Shown here one piece after another: positions 25,998 to 34,315 of a stretch of 64,000 nucleotides of DNA (the stretch's first letter is position 1; each line of letters begins with the position of its first letter). The position numbers and the translations under genes are program-made. Source of the stretch: Anaerosalibacter massiliensis. GTDB taxonomy: Bacteria > Bacillota > Clostridia > Tissierellales > Sporanaerobacteraceae. The notes beneath the pieces were generated by a model that was not told the origin of the DNA, did no database searches, and saw only the letters and a program-made list of their open reading frames with translations. The stretch covers positions 124,001 to 188,000 of the forward strand of contig CCEZ01000043.1 in NCBI GenBank assembly GCA_000751555.1, read 5' to 3'.

Positions 25998-26492
25998 TTA
26001 TTCGCCTCCCTTTGTTGTTTTAATTATAAATGATTGATTATCGATTGCTCTCATAGTTGCTAAAATACCGTCAAGGTGATCGTATTCATGTTGTAAAAGC
26101 TCAGATAAATCATCCTCTAAGTTCATATAACATTTTTGCCATTTGAGATCTAAATACTCAATTCTGCATTTTCTATGCCGCTGTACTTTTACCAGAAGAT
26201 TAGGGAAAGACATACAATCATCTAAGACTGTCATCATTTCATCATCTAAAAAGTGGATAGACGGATTGATAAATACAATAGGTTTGTCAATAAACATATA
26301 AATAATTCTTTTTTGCACACCGATTTGTGGAGCGGCTATTGCCCTGCCTGCATGATATTTTTCTCTAAATGTCAATAGAGTATCATGTAAATCTTGAATT
26401 ATTGGCAGTGTATCCGATAATTCTTCTTTTTGCACGGGTTTGCTAACCTCGTAAAGTTTTGGATTGCCAAGTAATAATATTTCTTTTTTCAT
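25998..26492 (-). CDS. def: Peptide deformylase, divergent
   Basis: Metallo-hydrolase that removes formyl groups from N-terminal Met. 164 residues. All three motifs are visible: GRAIAAPQIG (motif 1), DDCMSFP with metal Cys C93 (motif 2, usually EGCLS) and QHEYDHLDG with H135 and H139 (motif 3). The altered motif 2 and its placement beside a racemase and regulator, away from fmt and priA, mark it as an accessory rather than housekeeping deformylase. It starts after GGAGGGATAG on the minus strand and shares a divergent promoter region with the regulator at 26588. Confidence 0.85.
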   Translation of the reverse strand: MKKEILLLGNPKLYEVSKPVQKEELSDTLPIIQDLHDTLLTFREKYHAGRAIAAPQIGVQKRIIYMFIDKPIVFINPSIHFLDDEMMTVLDDCMSFPNLLVKVQRHRKCRIEYLDLKWQKCYMNLEDDLSELLQHEYDHLDGILATMRAIDNQSFIIKTTKGGE

Positions 26493-26516
26493 TCTATCCC
26501 TCCATTCTTATGTACT

Positions 26517-26554
26517 ATTATAGTATTGAAATTGTTTGGGTTCAATGGTAAAAT
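26517..26554. promoter_or_regulatory. Interleaved divergent promoters
   Basis: Plus strand: TTGAAA (26526-26531), 17 bp, TAAAAT (26549-26554) with TG extension. Minus strand: TTGAAC (complement of 26540-26545), 17 bp, TATAAT (complement of 26517-26522). The two promoters overlap, so RNA polymerase can probably use only one at a time. Confidence 0.6.
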
Positions 26555-26587
26555 TGTATGCAGAACAATATTGAAGGTGGAATGAAT

Positions 26588-27976
26588 ATGCCTGTCAACT
26601 CTTTTGAAAATTATCCAATGACATGGAAACCCAAAATAGAAAAGAATAATGAAAATCCGATTTATTTAGAGATTGCACAAGCCTTAGAAAATGACATTAG
26701 AAAGGGAATTTTGCAGCCGAATGATAAATTGCCGCCACAGCGAGAATTAGCTGACTTTTTAGATGTCAATTTAAGTACCATTGCAAGGGCTTTTAAGATA
26801 TGTACATCAAAAGGACTTTTGAGTGGCGTCATCGGACGTGGTACATATATTGCAGCTGATGTTATGGCAAATATGCCTATGTTAGATGAAGCAGGATTAG
26901 AAAGTTGTATCAACATGGGGGCATCTCACCCTTTATATGAGCAAAATCATTATGTAGTTCAATCAATGAAACGACTTATAAAAAAGGCGAACATTGAAAA
27001 TATATTAAAATATACGGAAACATCTGGCAGACTGTCACACAAAAAAAGTGCACAAAAATGGATTGAATACTTCGGACTTAAAACGGAATTAGAAAATATC
27101 GTTATTACATCAGGTTTGCAAAATTCACTGGCGATTCTTTTATCTTCGCTATTTCATTATGGAGATAAGATTGCAACAAATGAATTGATTTATCCAGGAA
27201 TTAAAAATGTTGCAAATATGTTAGGCATACAGTTAATGCCTGTTCCTTATGATGATGAGAAAATAGATATTCAGGCTTTAGAGCAACTATGCAAATTAGA
27301 AAACATAAAAGGAATATTTGTAATTCCTGATTATCATAATCCCACAACCATAACTATGTCATTTGAGGAAAGAAAATCCCTTGTGGCTTTGGCTGAAAAA
27401 TATGATTTATTATGCTTGGAAGATGGGACATATTCATTTTTGACAGAAAGGAAAATCCTGCCTATTACTTCCTTAATTCCTGAGCGTAGCATTTATATTT
27501 CAACTATATCAAATTCCATTTGCGCTGGTTTACGTATTGCTTTTGTAGTTGCACCAACAAAAGTGATTATGCGTATTACAAACGCAATCAATAATATAAA
27601 TGTTATGTCGTCACCATTTGAAGCAGAATTAGTATCACAAATGATTGAAAACGAATTAGCAATTAAAATTGTGGATGAAAAAATCAAAGAAATACAAGAA
27701 AGAAATAAGATAACTAATAAAGTTTTAGGCGGATATACTATATGGGGAGATCTAAATAGTCAATTTCGCTGGCTCATGCTTCCTACGTTTTGGACGGGAA
27801 CTCAATTTGAGAAAAAATTGAAGCAAAAAGGAGTACAGGTATTTTGTTGTGAACGGTTTGTTGTTGGAAGCAATTCCATTGCACCTGCTGTGCGAATAGC
27901 AATCTGTACACCATCAACAATAAGAGACTTAGAAAAAGGATTATATATTATAAAAGAAACATTGGAAGATAATTAG
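26588..27976 (+). CDS. MocR/GntR-type regulator, aminotransferase-like domain without PLP lysine
   Basis: 462 residues: GntR winged helix at ~20-95 (PIYLEIAQALENDIRKG, LPPQRELADFLDVNLSTIARAF) joined to an aminotransferase class I fold. In most MocR proteins a Lys in S-x-S-K-x-x-x-P-G-L-R forms the Schiff base with PLP; here the segment reads STISNSICAGLR with Asn at position 309. LEDGTYSF keeps the acidic residue for the pyridine nitrogen. It probably regulates the divergent def-racemase genes and itself. Start at 26588 gives correct spacing to GAAGGTGG. Confidence 0.85.
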   Translation: MPVNSFENYPMTWKPKIEKNNENPIYLEIAQALENDIRKGILQPNDKLPPQRELADFLDVNLSTIARAFKICTSKGLLSGVIGRGTYIAADVMANMPMLDEAGLESCINMGASHPLYEQNHYVVQSMKRLIKKANIENILKYTETSGRLSHKKSAQKWIEYFGLKTELENIVITSGLQNSLAILLSSLFHYGDKIATNELIYPGIKNVANMLGIQLMPVPYDDEKIDIQALEQLCKLENIKGIFVIPDYHNPTTITMSFEERKSLVALAEKYDLLCLEDGTYSFLTERKILPITSLIPERSIYISTISNSICAGLRIAFVVAPTKVIMRITNAINNINVMSSPFEAELVSQMIENELAIKIVDEKIKEIQERNKITNKVLGGYTIWGDLNSQFRWLMLPTFWTGTQFEKKLKQKGVQVFCCERFVVGSNSIAPAVRIAICTPSTIRDLEKGLYIIKETLEDN

Positions 27977-28379
27977 TATAACGCTCAGTTGCATTTTATA
28001 TTGTTCTATATTTCATTATAGGAAATATAATCTTATATAATAGGAATTGCATACTAGTTTAGGTTTAAGAATAGGATATGTAAAATGATATAGAGTTATA
28101 TAATAATGCGTGAAGCAAAGCAACTTTATGACTTTTGACAATCTATCAAAGTAGTACGAACAGGAAAGGGATTGATGAACGAATTAAGAGTGGATTAAGC
28201 AATAACTTAATCCACTCTTAATTATACATAAAAACAATACAAAAAACCGAAAAAAGAGATGATTTTTCTCCGACTCAGCCTATGGGCAACATGCTATAAT
28301 AATAACATGAGCAGAAAACATAGATAAATCAACGATTCTAAAGCTCTATCCTAAAAAAATATCATCTTAGGAGGGCAAA
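27977..28379 (+). other. Intergenic region, 403 bp
   Basis: No gene is supported here. It contains the hairpin at 28182-28223 and, just before the next gene, an extended -10 like TGCTATAAT at 28292-28300 without a good -35. Confidence 0.4.
28182..28225. terminator. Intrinsic terminator hairpin
   Basis: 18-bp perfect stem (28182-28199 with 28206-28223) and 6-nt loop CAATAA. A/T runs on both sides make it usable from either direction, although no gene closely precedes it. Confidence 0.6.
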
Positions 28380-28655
28380 ATGAGCTATAAGAGAGCAGAA
28401 CATATTCTGCCAGCAGAAATTATTGAACTAATTCAGAATTACGTTGATGGAGAATCTATATATATCCCCAGAAAAGATAACAATAGACGGGAATGGGGAG
28501 AAAGAAGCAATATTCGTAATGAATTAGACACACGAAATCAACAAATATATGATGATTATCAACAAGGATATGAAATTATCGAATTAGTTAAAAAATACTT
28601 TTTATCTGAAAAAAGTATACAATGTATTATCCTTAAAATGAAAAAAACAGTTTGA
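28380..28655 (+). CDS. CD3324-like small HTH protein (Mor-type)
   Basis: 91 residues. YKRAEHILPAEIIELIQNYVDGESIYIPRK at the N-terminus, then EWGERSNIRNELDTRNQQI and a C-terminal helix-turn-helix, YEIIELVKKYFLSEKSIQCII. This pattern matches the CD3324 family of small putative DNA-binding proteins related to the Mor activator C-terminus. It has a strong AGGAGG site and its own terminator at 28658, so it is a stand-alone regulator gene. Targets are unknown. Confidence 0.7.
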   Translation: MSYKRAEHILPAEIIELIQNYVDGESIYIPRKDNNRREWGERSNIRNELDTRNQQIYDDYQQGYEIIELVKKYFLSEKSIQCIILKMKKTV

Positions 28656-28657
28656 TA

Positions 28658-28702
28658 AGAATAAGTCAATATACTTTAAGTGTATTGGCTTATTCTTTTT
28701 TC
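28658..28702 (+). terminator. Intrinsic terminator
   Basis: Stem AGAATAAGTCAATATAC with GTGTATTGGCTTATTCT (two G-T pairs), then TTTTTCT. Confidence 0.75.
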
Positions 28703-28920
28703 TAAAAAAGTTTAAGGTAGAAATATGGTGTAAAAAGAACTAAAATAGACACATCCAATAGGAGAAAATTTAAGGAGGAAAAAGTATGTGGACACCTGTT
28801 TGATTTTCATAGCGAAGGCTGTTGCAAATAAATAACATAAGATATGTAATAGCTTTTAAATATTTCTGGTAAACAAAGGAGTACAAAATAGGCTATTTAA
28901 GGAAAATTGAATATAAGATT
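28703..28920. other. Scar region with orphan start site
   Basis: A strong TAAGGAGG followed by ATG at 28786 opens only five codons (MWTPV, stop at 28801-28803). It looks like the beginning of a deleted gene. Nothing else is recognisable. Confidence 0.3.
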
Positions 28921-29013
28921 ATGCAAAAGGATTCATATAAAATCATTCACAATTGTTCTGGATGTGGATGTAAAGCAACATGTTATAAAGTGATACGTGT
29001 ATTAGGAAAATAG
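28921..29013 (+). pseudogene. Fragment of a DUF1062-like zinc protein
   Basis: Thirty codons with IIHNCSGCGCKATCY resemble the C-x-x-C-x-C-K zinc site near the N-terminus of DUF1062 proteins; the frame then ends at TAG where the family would continue for over 100 residues. No ribosome site fits the ATG. A truncated remnant is likely. Confidence 0.4.
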
Positions 29014-29058
29014 AAGATATAGATTATTTATATAATATCTTACAGAAAGGATGTTAGT

Positions 29059-29409
29059 ATGAAAAATATTACTATAAGACAAGCAGGAAATAATGATATA
29101 AGAGGAATAAAAGATATTGTAAAGGAGGCCTTCGATAGATCAGGTAAGAATGAAGGATTGTCATTGGGGTCATTAGCAGTTAAGCCTTCGTATCAGCGTA
29201 AAGGAATTGGAAGAAGACTTATAGATTATGGATTGAAAAAAGCTAAAGAAATTGGGTTTGAATCTGCCTTAAAATATGGAATTGTATTATCTGATAATCA
29301 TCCTGAGAATCCTTATTTAAAAATTAAATTTCTTGACATCAATAGGGAAGTATCTGGTAAGATGAGATTTTGTGACTCCTTTTATGATGAAAATGGAGAG
29401 TTACTATAG
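29059..29409 (+). pseudogene. Internally deleted GNAT acetyltransferase
   Basis: 116 residues. The start (ITIRQAGNNDIRGIKDIVKEAF) and the acetyl-CoA loop (LAVKPSYQRKGIGRRLIDYGLKKAKEIGFE) belong to a YhbS-like GNAT, but the roughly 30-40 residues with strands 2-3 that should separate them are missing (FDRSGKNEG runs straight into LSLGSLAV). The segment after GFESALKYG is also unlike the usual Y-Y-x-R-F-G-F strand. It retains a good AGAAAGGA site, so it may still be translated, but the fold is probably broken. Confidence 0.55.
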
Positions 29410-29584
29410 ATATAGTCAACATTATTTAAAAAATCAAACATTAAAAGGTCTTAACTAGTCAATCATATGTCACACTTACTCATATATAATTTATATGCTT
29501 TGCCTAAATAATGAGCCTAAGAATATAGGATGATTTGTCAACGTGGTTTCCCTCGACGAATTATTCGATATTCTTTAAGATTAA

Positions 29585-29992
29585 CTAGGCAATATCATAT
29601 TTGTCTTTTAACTTAGTAACCATTTCTTCTGATGTTTTAAAATTTAATACATATTTAGCAGTATTATTATATTTGTATTCATGCCTTGCAACTGCTTTTA
29701 TTAACTGTTTCTTACTATAAAAAGTGTGTCTATTATATAATATTCTTGATCTACCCTATGGCTTCTTTCGACTCTACCATTTTGCCAAGGGGAATAAGGT
29801 CTTGTTCTTCTTAATGACATTTTTAACTGTTTTATAGCATTTTCAAATGAGTTCTTTTTATCTGTTCTTTCATCATTATTTGCAAATTCTGTCCCATTAT
29901 CCGTTTGAATTGTATGTATCCTAAAGCCCATTTTAGATTCTAATTCTCTAAGAAACTTTGCTGTTTCATAAGTACTTTTTTCTTTATTTCTG
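29585..29992 (-). pseudogene. Truncated, frameshifted DDE integrase-type transposase
   Basis: The minus strand encodes the core IHTIQTDNGTEFAN, LRRTRPYSPWQNGRVERSHRVDQE, with the second Asp and the final Glu of the rve catalytic domain. Near 29738 the frame shifts: the C-terminal part (KAVARHEYKYNNTAKYVLNFKTSEEMV...) continues in another frame to a TAG at 29585-29587. The N-terminal HTH and first Asp beyond 29992 are absent. Confidence 0.75.
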
Positions 29993-30327
29993 TAACATAT
30001 CTATTGTAACCTTATAAGATGTACTTCAAACACAAGATCCTTTATAGCATAAATAAAAATTATTGAATAATTTTTATAAACTTAATTTACAGTATTTGAA
30101 TATATTAATAATCGTCATGTCACTAAAATCATTTATAGGCATTAGCCTAGTATAAAAAATCAAAATAGTTATTTCATTGATATTTATCCAATTTACTGAT
30201 ATTTCTTTTATCATACAGTTAGCATCTATTACAGCTCTATTTGTTTTTGAAAATTTTCTATATTTTATCATTAAAAATGGATTCTTTGATAGTTTTTGTA
30301 TGCAATAAAAAGAAAATTATAAAAATA
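29993..30327. other. Intergenic region upstream of the lipase
   Basis: Very AT-rich. A 65-codon minus-strand ORF (30271-30074) has no ribosome site or recognisable sequence and is not called. Nothing else is supported before the promoter at 30328. Confidence 0.4.
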
Positions 30328-30356
30328 TTGAAAATTGTTTAAAGTGCCTGTATAAT
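30328..30356 (+). promoter_or_regulatory. Sigma-A promoter of the lipase gene
   Basis: TTGAAA (30328-30333), 17-bp spacer, TATAAT (30351-30356), leaving a leader of about 100 bases before the lipase start. Confidence 0.65.
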
Positions 30357-30406
30357 TGTATATATTTATCAATTATTCAAATTAAATAGAAGGAGGTTGA
30401 GAGCAA

Positions 30407-30436
30407 ATGATTTATTCAGTCATAATAGTTACTTAA
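30407..30436 (+). CDS. Nine-codon leader ORF before the lipase
   Basis: ATG at 30407 behind an excellent AAGGAGG site encodes MIYSVIIVT and stops at 30434-30436, 27 bases before the lipase start. It lies inside the predicted transcript. It may modulate translation of the lipase or be the scar of a lost gene. Confidence 0.35.
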   Translation: MIYSVIIVT

Positions 30437-30463
30437 AAATTAAATTAGGGGAGGATATGTAAA

Positions 30464-31894
30464 ATGAAAAAAAATTTAACCAAAATAACAACTATTATTT
30501 TATTAGTATTTTCTATGACACTAACAAATTTTTCAATGATTGTAAGAGCAGCTGAACAAAAGGCACAAGGAATACAGGAGGTGGAAGCATCTACTGTTAA
30601 AGAAGAAGTAAAGGATATAAAAGAGTCGATAAATCTACCGACATTAGAAAATATAGACAATTTAATAGACTCAGCAGAAGAAGTTAAACAAGAAGAAGAT
30701 GTGGAGAAAATGCCTCCATTAAAGTTCCCGGAAATTAACACTATGAGTATTAAAGAGGGAAATAATTATCCAATTATTTTAGTTCATGGTTTTATGGGTT
30801 TTGGAAGAGATGAATTGTTAGGATATAAATATTGGGGTGGAACAGTTGATCTTCAAGAAAAATTAAATGCCTCAGGACATAAGACTTATACAGCAACAGT
30901 AGGACCAGTATCTAGTAATTGGGATAGAGCTTGTGAACTTTACGCTTACATAGTAGGTGGAACAGTAGATTATGGAGAAGCTCATGCAAAAAAATTTAAA
31001 CATAATAGATATGGAAGGACATATCCAGGTATATATAAAAATATAAGCAATGAAAATAAAATACATTTAATAGGTCATAGTATGGGTGGACAAACTATAC
31101 GTACACTTACACAGCTGTTAAGTGAAGGCAGCAAAGAGGAAATAAATTGTGGACAAGAAAATATTTCACCATTATTTGAAGGAGGAAAGCATTGGGTTCA
31201 TAGCATTACTACTATATCTACGCCTAATGATGGGACAACCTTATCAGATCTAATACCAGCAAAAGATTTATTAAGTTCTGCATTTGGTGCATTAGGAGCA
31301 ATAACTGGTAAAAATAAGTTATTCAGCGCAGTATATGATTTTAAATTAGATCAATGGGGATTAAAAAAACAAAAGGCAGAATCTCAACGTGATTATATTA
31401 AAAGGGTTTTAGAAAGTGGTATTTGGAATAGGACAAAGGATATATCAACTTATGATTTATCCACAAAAGGTGCACAAGAACTCAATACATGGGTAAAGGC
31501 TCAACCAAACGTATATTATTTTTCCTGGATAACTCAAGCAACTAAAGAATCTAAACTTACAGGTCATTCCGTAGCACAAATTGGTCCAATGAATCCTCTA
31601 TTTTATCCAACAGCAAACTTAATGGGTAGATATTCACGTAATAAAAAAGATCTTCCTATCATTGATAAGAAATGGTTTCCAAATGATGGTGTTGTAAATT
31701 GTATTAGTCAAAATGGACCTAAATTAGGTTCTAATGATGTTATTGAGCAATATAATAGCGGAGCTAAAATAGGACAATGGAATGTAATGCCTAGAATTAT
31801 AAATACGGATCATATGGACATAGTAGGTACATTTGGTAACGTTAAAGACTGGTATATTGACTATGGAAACTTTTTAAGTAAATTGCCAAGATAA
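30464..31894 (+). CDS. Secreted triacylglycerol lipase, family I.5-like
   Basis: Exported alpha/beta hydrolase, 476 residues. Signal peptide at 1-30 (KK...IILLVFSMTLTNFS, cleavage near VRA-AEQ), then an acidic linker to residue ~95. The mature core has YPIILVHGFMGFG (oxyanion loop), Ser206 in IGHSMGG, the Asp in WFPNDGVVN and the His in NTDHMDIVG. EAHAKKFKHNRYGRTYPG matches the zinc-binding insert of thermostable Geobacillus/Staphylococcus lipases. The acidic pro-like linker is not typical of Geobacillus enzymes. GGGGAGG precedes the start, and a terminator follows the gene. Confidence 0.9.
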   Translation: MKKNLTKITTIILLVFSMTLTNFSMIVRAAEQKAQGIQEVEASTVKEEVKDIKESINLPTLENIDNLIDSAEEVKQEEDVEKMPPLKFPEINTMSIKEGNNYPIILVHGFMGFGRDELLGYKYWGGTVDLQEKLNASGHKTYTATVGPVSSNWDRACELYAYIVGGTVDYGEAHAKKFKHNRYGRTYPGIYKNISNENKIHLIGHSMGGQTIRTLTQLLSEGSKEEINCGQENISPLFEGGKHWVHSITTISTPNDGTTLSDLIPAKDLLSSAFGALGAITGKNKLFSAVYDFKLDQWGLKKQKAESQRDYIKRVLESGIWNRTKDISTYDLSTKGAQELNTWVKAQPNVYYFSWITQATKESKLTGHSVAQIGPMNPLFYPTANLMGRYSRNKKDLPIIDKKWFPNDGVVNCISQNGPKLGSNDVIEQYNSGAKIGQWNVMPRIINTDHMDIVGTFGNVKDWYIDYGNFLSKLPR

Positions 31895-31913
31895 ATAGAT
31901 GAAATAATAAGAT

Positions 31914-31951
31914 AAAACTAGCTTATTATATTTATGATAAGCTAGTTTTTT
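31914..31951 (+). terminator. Intrinsic terminator of the lipase gene
   Basis: 13-bp stem AAAACTAGCTTAT (31914-31926) with ATAAGCTAGTTTT (31937-31949), then TT. Confidence 0.8.
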
Positions 31952-31965
31952 ATACTGAAATTTAC

Positions 31966-32544
31966 TTATACTAATTCGCGCCATTTATTTTCCATTAAAG
32001 GTGGTACATAGTTTTTCATTTGTTTGATTAATTCTAAAGGAGTGTCTGAAACTGAAATAAGCTTAATATTTGATTCATTCATGAAACCTTCAGTACAAGT
32101 GTTTTTAATCATATGTAAAAGAGGATCAAAGAAATTTGATATATTTAATATGACAATAGGCTTTTTATGAATACCAAGCTGAGCTCAACTAGATACTTCA
32201 AATAGTTCTTTAAAAATACCAAGCCCACCAGGAAGTGCTATAAATCCATCAGAAAGCTCAGCCATAGTTTGCTTCCTTTCATGCATGTTTTCAACTTCAA
32301 TAAGTGTAGTCAAATTTTTATGAACCATTTCACCTGAGAAAAGCTCTTTAGGCATAACCCCAATAACTTTTCCGTTATTTCTTAAAACTTCATTTGATAT
32401 CTCACCCATAAGGGCTATTCTTAAACCACCATATACTAATTCAATTTTGTTTTCAGCCAATATTTTACCTAGTAGTTTAGCACTTTCTTTATATTCAGAG
32501 CGTAAATCTAGATTAGAGTCAGAATAAACACAGATTCTTTTCAT
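31966..32544 (-). pseudogene. LOG family (TIGR00730, lysine-decarboxylase-like) gene with TGA stop
   Basis: Read on the minus strand, 193 codons give a full-length LOG protein (ICVYSDSNLDLRSEY..., ALPGGLGIFKELFEV), except that the codon at 32187-32185 is TGA where the family has a conserved Trp before AQLGIHKKPIVILN. The frame remains open for 72 further codons to TAA at 31966, so this is a single nonsense mutation. The nucleotide-binding PGGxGTxxE motif is also changed to PGGLGIFKE. The intact RBS and frame suggest recent loss, or a TGA read as Trp. Confidence 0.8.
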
Positions 32545-32613
32545 AAAAATTACCTCCTATAATGATGTTTTATTGATAATGTGAAGTACAACTAAAGGAT
32601 AAGATAGTAACCA

Positions 32614-32976
32614 TTGCGGACTTGCTGCTGGAGAGATGGAAGTAATACATCAAACATGATATCTCATCCTAAAGATCTATCTGATGAACTCATATATGCT
32701 ATGAGGGATTGTAATAAAGTATGTAAACACCTACATTTGCCAGTTCAGTCAGGTAGTGATAAAATATTAAAGAATATGAATAGAAAATATACTAAAGAAA
32801 AATATTTAAGACTTGTCGAAAAGATTAAAAATAAAATACTAGGCATTGCATTAACTACAGATATGATTGTAGGTTTTTCTGGCGAAACTGAAAAAGATTT
32901 TAAAGAAACTTTAGACTTAGTAAAGAAAGTTAAATATGATTCAACTTATACTTTCCTATACTCCATGGTATATTGA
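32614..32976 (+). pseudogene. Internal fragment of miaB-type methylthiotransferase
   Basis: From about 32656 the frame encodes [43 protein letters not shown] and [14 protein letters not shown], the middle of a MiaB-like radical SAM tRNA methylthiotransferase. The N-terminal UPF0004 domain, the C-x3-C-x2-C cluster and the TRAM domain are all missing, and the first 15 codons are unrelated. It ends at a join with the cas5 fragment. Non-functional remnant. Confidence 0.75.
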
Positions 32977-32987
32977 AAGGAGGAGCT

Positions 32988-33182
32988 ATGAACAAATTTA
33001 AATCTAACCCATTTTATATGAAGGTATTTGGAGATTATACATTATTTACAGACCCTATGACAAAAGGGGGAGGAGAGAAGTTTACTTATCAGGTGCCAAG
33101 TTACCAAGCCTTAAAAGGGATAGTGGAGGCATGTTATTGGAAGCCTATATTTTATTATGTCATTGATTCTGTAAAGGCTTAA
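32988..33182 (+). pseudogene. N-terminal fragment of type I-C cas5 (cas5c/cas5d)
   Basis: 64 residues after AAAGGAGGAG. FYMKVFGDYTLFTDPMTKGGGEKFTYQVPSYQALKGIVEACYWKP followed by YYVIDSVK is the N-terminal RAMP domain of type I-C Cas5, which in intact systems cuts pre-crRNA. The protein is cut off at about a quarter of the normal length, before the region holding the Lys-His pair of the nuclease. No other cas gene or repeat array is in the window. Confidence 0.75.
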
Positions 33183-33216
33183 AGGTTTATCCTAAATTTT
33201 AATAAATGCCATGGAG

Positions 33217-33256
33217 AATTTACTACCGCAGTAGTTTTTGTACGGAGTCTATTATA
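33217..33256. repeat. Left copy of inverted repeat flanking the DJ-1-like gene
   Basis: AATTTACTACCGCAGTAGTT continuing to TCTATTATA. Apart from a few mismatches and a one-base gap, it is the reverse complement of 33929-33963. Each copy also contains a small hairpin (ACTAC...GTAGT) followed by TTTTTG. Confidence 0.65.
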
Positions 33257-33290
33257 GAGACCGATAAATCAAAATTTTAAGGAGGAAGTT

Positions 33291-33875
33291 ATGAAAAAAA
33301 CAGCTGTATTTTTATATGATAAATGTTGTCTTTTTGAGTTGACAGTGGCTTTAGAAATGTTACAGATGGCTCAAAAACCCATCACCTACTTTGCCACTGA
33401 ATTACAGCCCATTCGTTCAGAAGAAGGTTTATTAGTTAAAGCAGATTGTACTTTGGAAGAATTGAATGTTAATGAGTATGATTCCCTTTTATTAACAGGT
33501 TCTTCTGATGCGAGAGGAGCAGTGGAAGATGTGAAAGTGTTACAATTTATCGATAAGTTTTACAAGAAAGAAGCTTTAATTGGTGCAATTTCTATCGCGC
33601 CTATATTTCTGCTAAAATTGGGACATTTGAAAGGTAAGCCCTTCATGATAGGTGTGGAAAAACACCATCTATATGAAGAAGGGGTGACGGAAGAGGATAT
33701 GATACAAATGATAGGATGGAAGGCAGCTTGTGACGGTGCTGTTCCGGAAAAATATCTGAAAGCTGACAATATCATAACCTCTGTAGCTTTCGGATTTCGT
33801 CAATGGGCAATAGCTATCGGAAAAGAACTAGGTATTCCAGTTTATCCAGGATCTTTTGATTTAGAGAAAGAGTGA
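33291..33875 (+). CDS. DJ-1/PfpI-family protein lacking the nucleophilic Cys
   Basis: 194 residues with the DJ-1 flavodoxin-like fold: KTAVFLYDKCCLFELTVALEML at the N-terminus, the E16 position that would pair with the nucleophile, and DSLLLTGSSDARGA. At the nucleophile elbow the sequence is IGAISIAP (Ser101) instead of the usual GAIC-x-(A/S)-P. So the common DJ-1 chemistry is unlikely; a sensor or serine-based role is possible. It is a stand-alone gene behind AAGGAGG, bracketed by inverted repeats at 33217 and 33929, with slightly richer GC than neighbours, suggesting transfer as a cassette. Confidence 0.8.
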   Translation: MKKTAVFLYDKCCLFELTVALEMLQMAQKPITYFATELQPIRSEEGLLVKADCTLEELNVNEYDSLLLTGSSDARGAVEDVKVLQFIDKFYKKEALIGAISIAPIFLLKLGHLKGKPFMIGVEKHHLYEEGVTEEDMIQMIGWKAACDGAVPEKYLKADNIITSVAFGFRQWAIAIGKELGIPVYPGSFDLEKE

Positions 33876-33928
33876 TTTGTTTCTGTAAAATTTGATAAGT
33901 CTATTTACATTTTTCTATCAAGTTTATT

Positions 33929-33963
33929 TATAATAGACTCATACAAAAACTACTGCAGTAATT
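33929..33963. repeat. Right copy of inverted repeat flanking the DJ-1-like gene
   Basis: TATAATAGACTCATACAAAA continuing ACTACTGCAGTAATT; inverted relative to 33217-33256. The core ACTACTGCAGTAAT is itself nearly palindromic. Confidence 0.65.
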
Positions 33964-34315
33964 AATATTTTGATTCTAGGAAATAAGGGTTCTAAAGCGA
34001 AGTAATAATATTATAGATGATATATTTTCAAAATCCATTTATGATAGTTGTAGAGACGGGGCATAGTTCCCTACAATGCTTAGTAAAAGATTTCATGTTA
34101 GTCATAATAAATTTATGGGAATATTTTATCTTACAATACATGATAGGTATTTTATTTATAAATATTTGAATAAAACGTGTTAATACCAAACATGTAGTGT
34201 AAGTAATAAACATTAATTAAAGGATTTTTGGAATTTAGTAGAAAGCATTATCCTTGAATATAAGGAAAGAAAAGAATGGTTAAAAAATCATGGCATAAGA
34301 ATGGATTTGTAGTAG
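33964..34315. other. Intergenic region with a transposon-end-like hairpin
   Basis: No supported gene. TTGTAGAGA at 34049-34057 and TCCCTACAA at 34070-34078 form an imperfect stem around a GC-rich loop, reminiscent of the subterminal hairpins of IS200/IS605-type elements. A short frame at about 34237-34310 (EYKERKEWLKNHGIRMDL) may be a gene fragment. Confidence 0.3.

Noticed and set aside
30074-30271. 65-codon minus-strand ORF
   Set aside because: No ribosome-binding site, no recognisable motif, and it lies in very AT-rich spacer next to a transposase remnant.
32988-33290. Possible live CRISPR-Cas locus
   Set aside because: Only a truncated cas5 fragment is present; I found no direct-repeat array and no other cas gene in the window.
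34049-34078. IS200/IS605-like element end
   Set aside because: A hairpin of the right shape is there, but no tnpA or tnpB sequence accompanies it, so I report it only as intergenic content.
34028-34213. 61-codon minus-strand ORF
   Set aside because: It spans a hairpin and lacks a ribosome site or similarity to anything I know.
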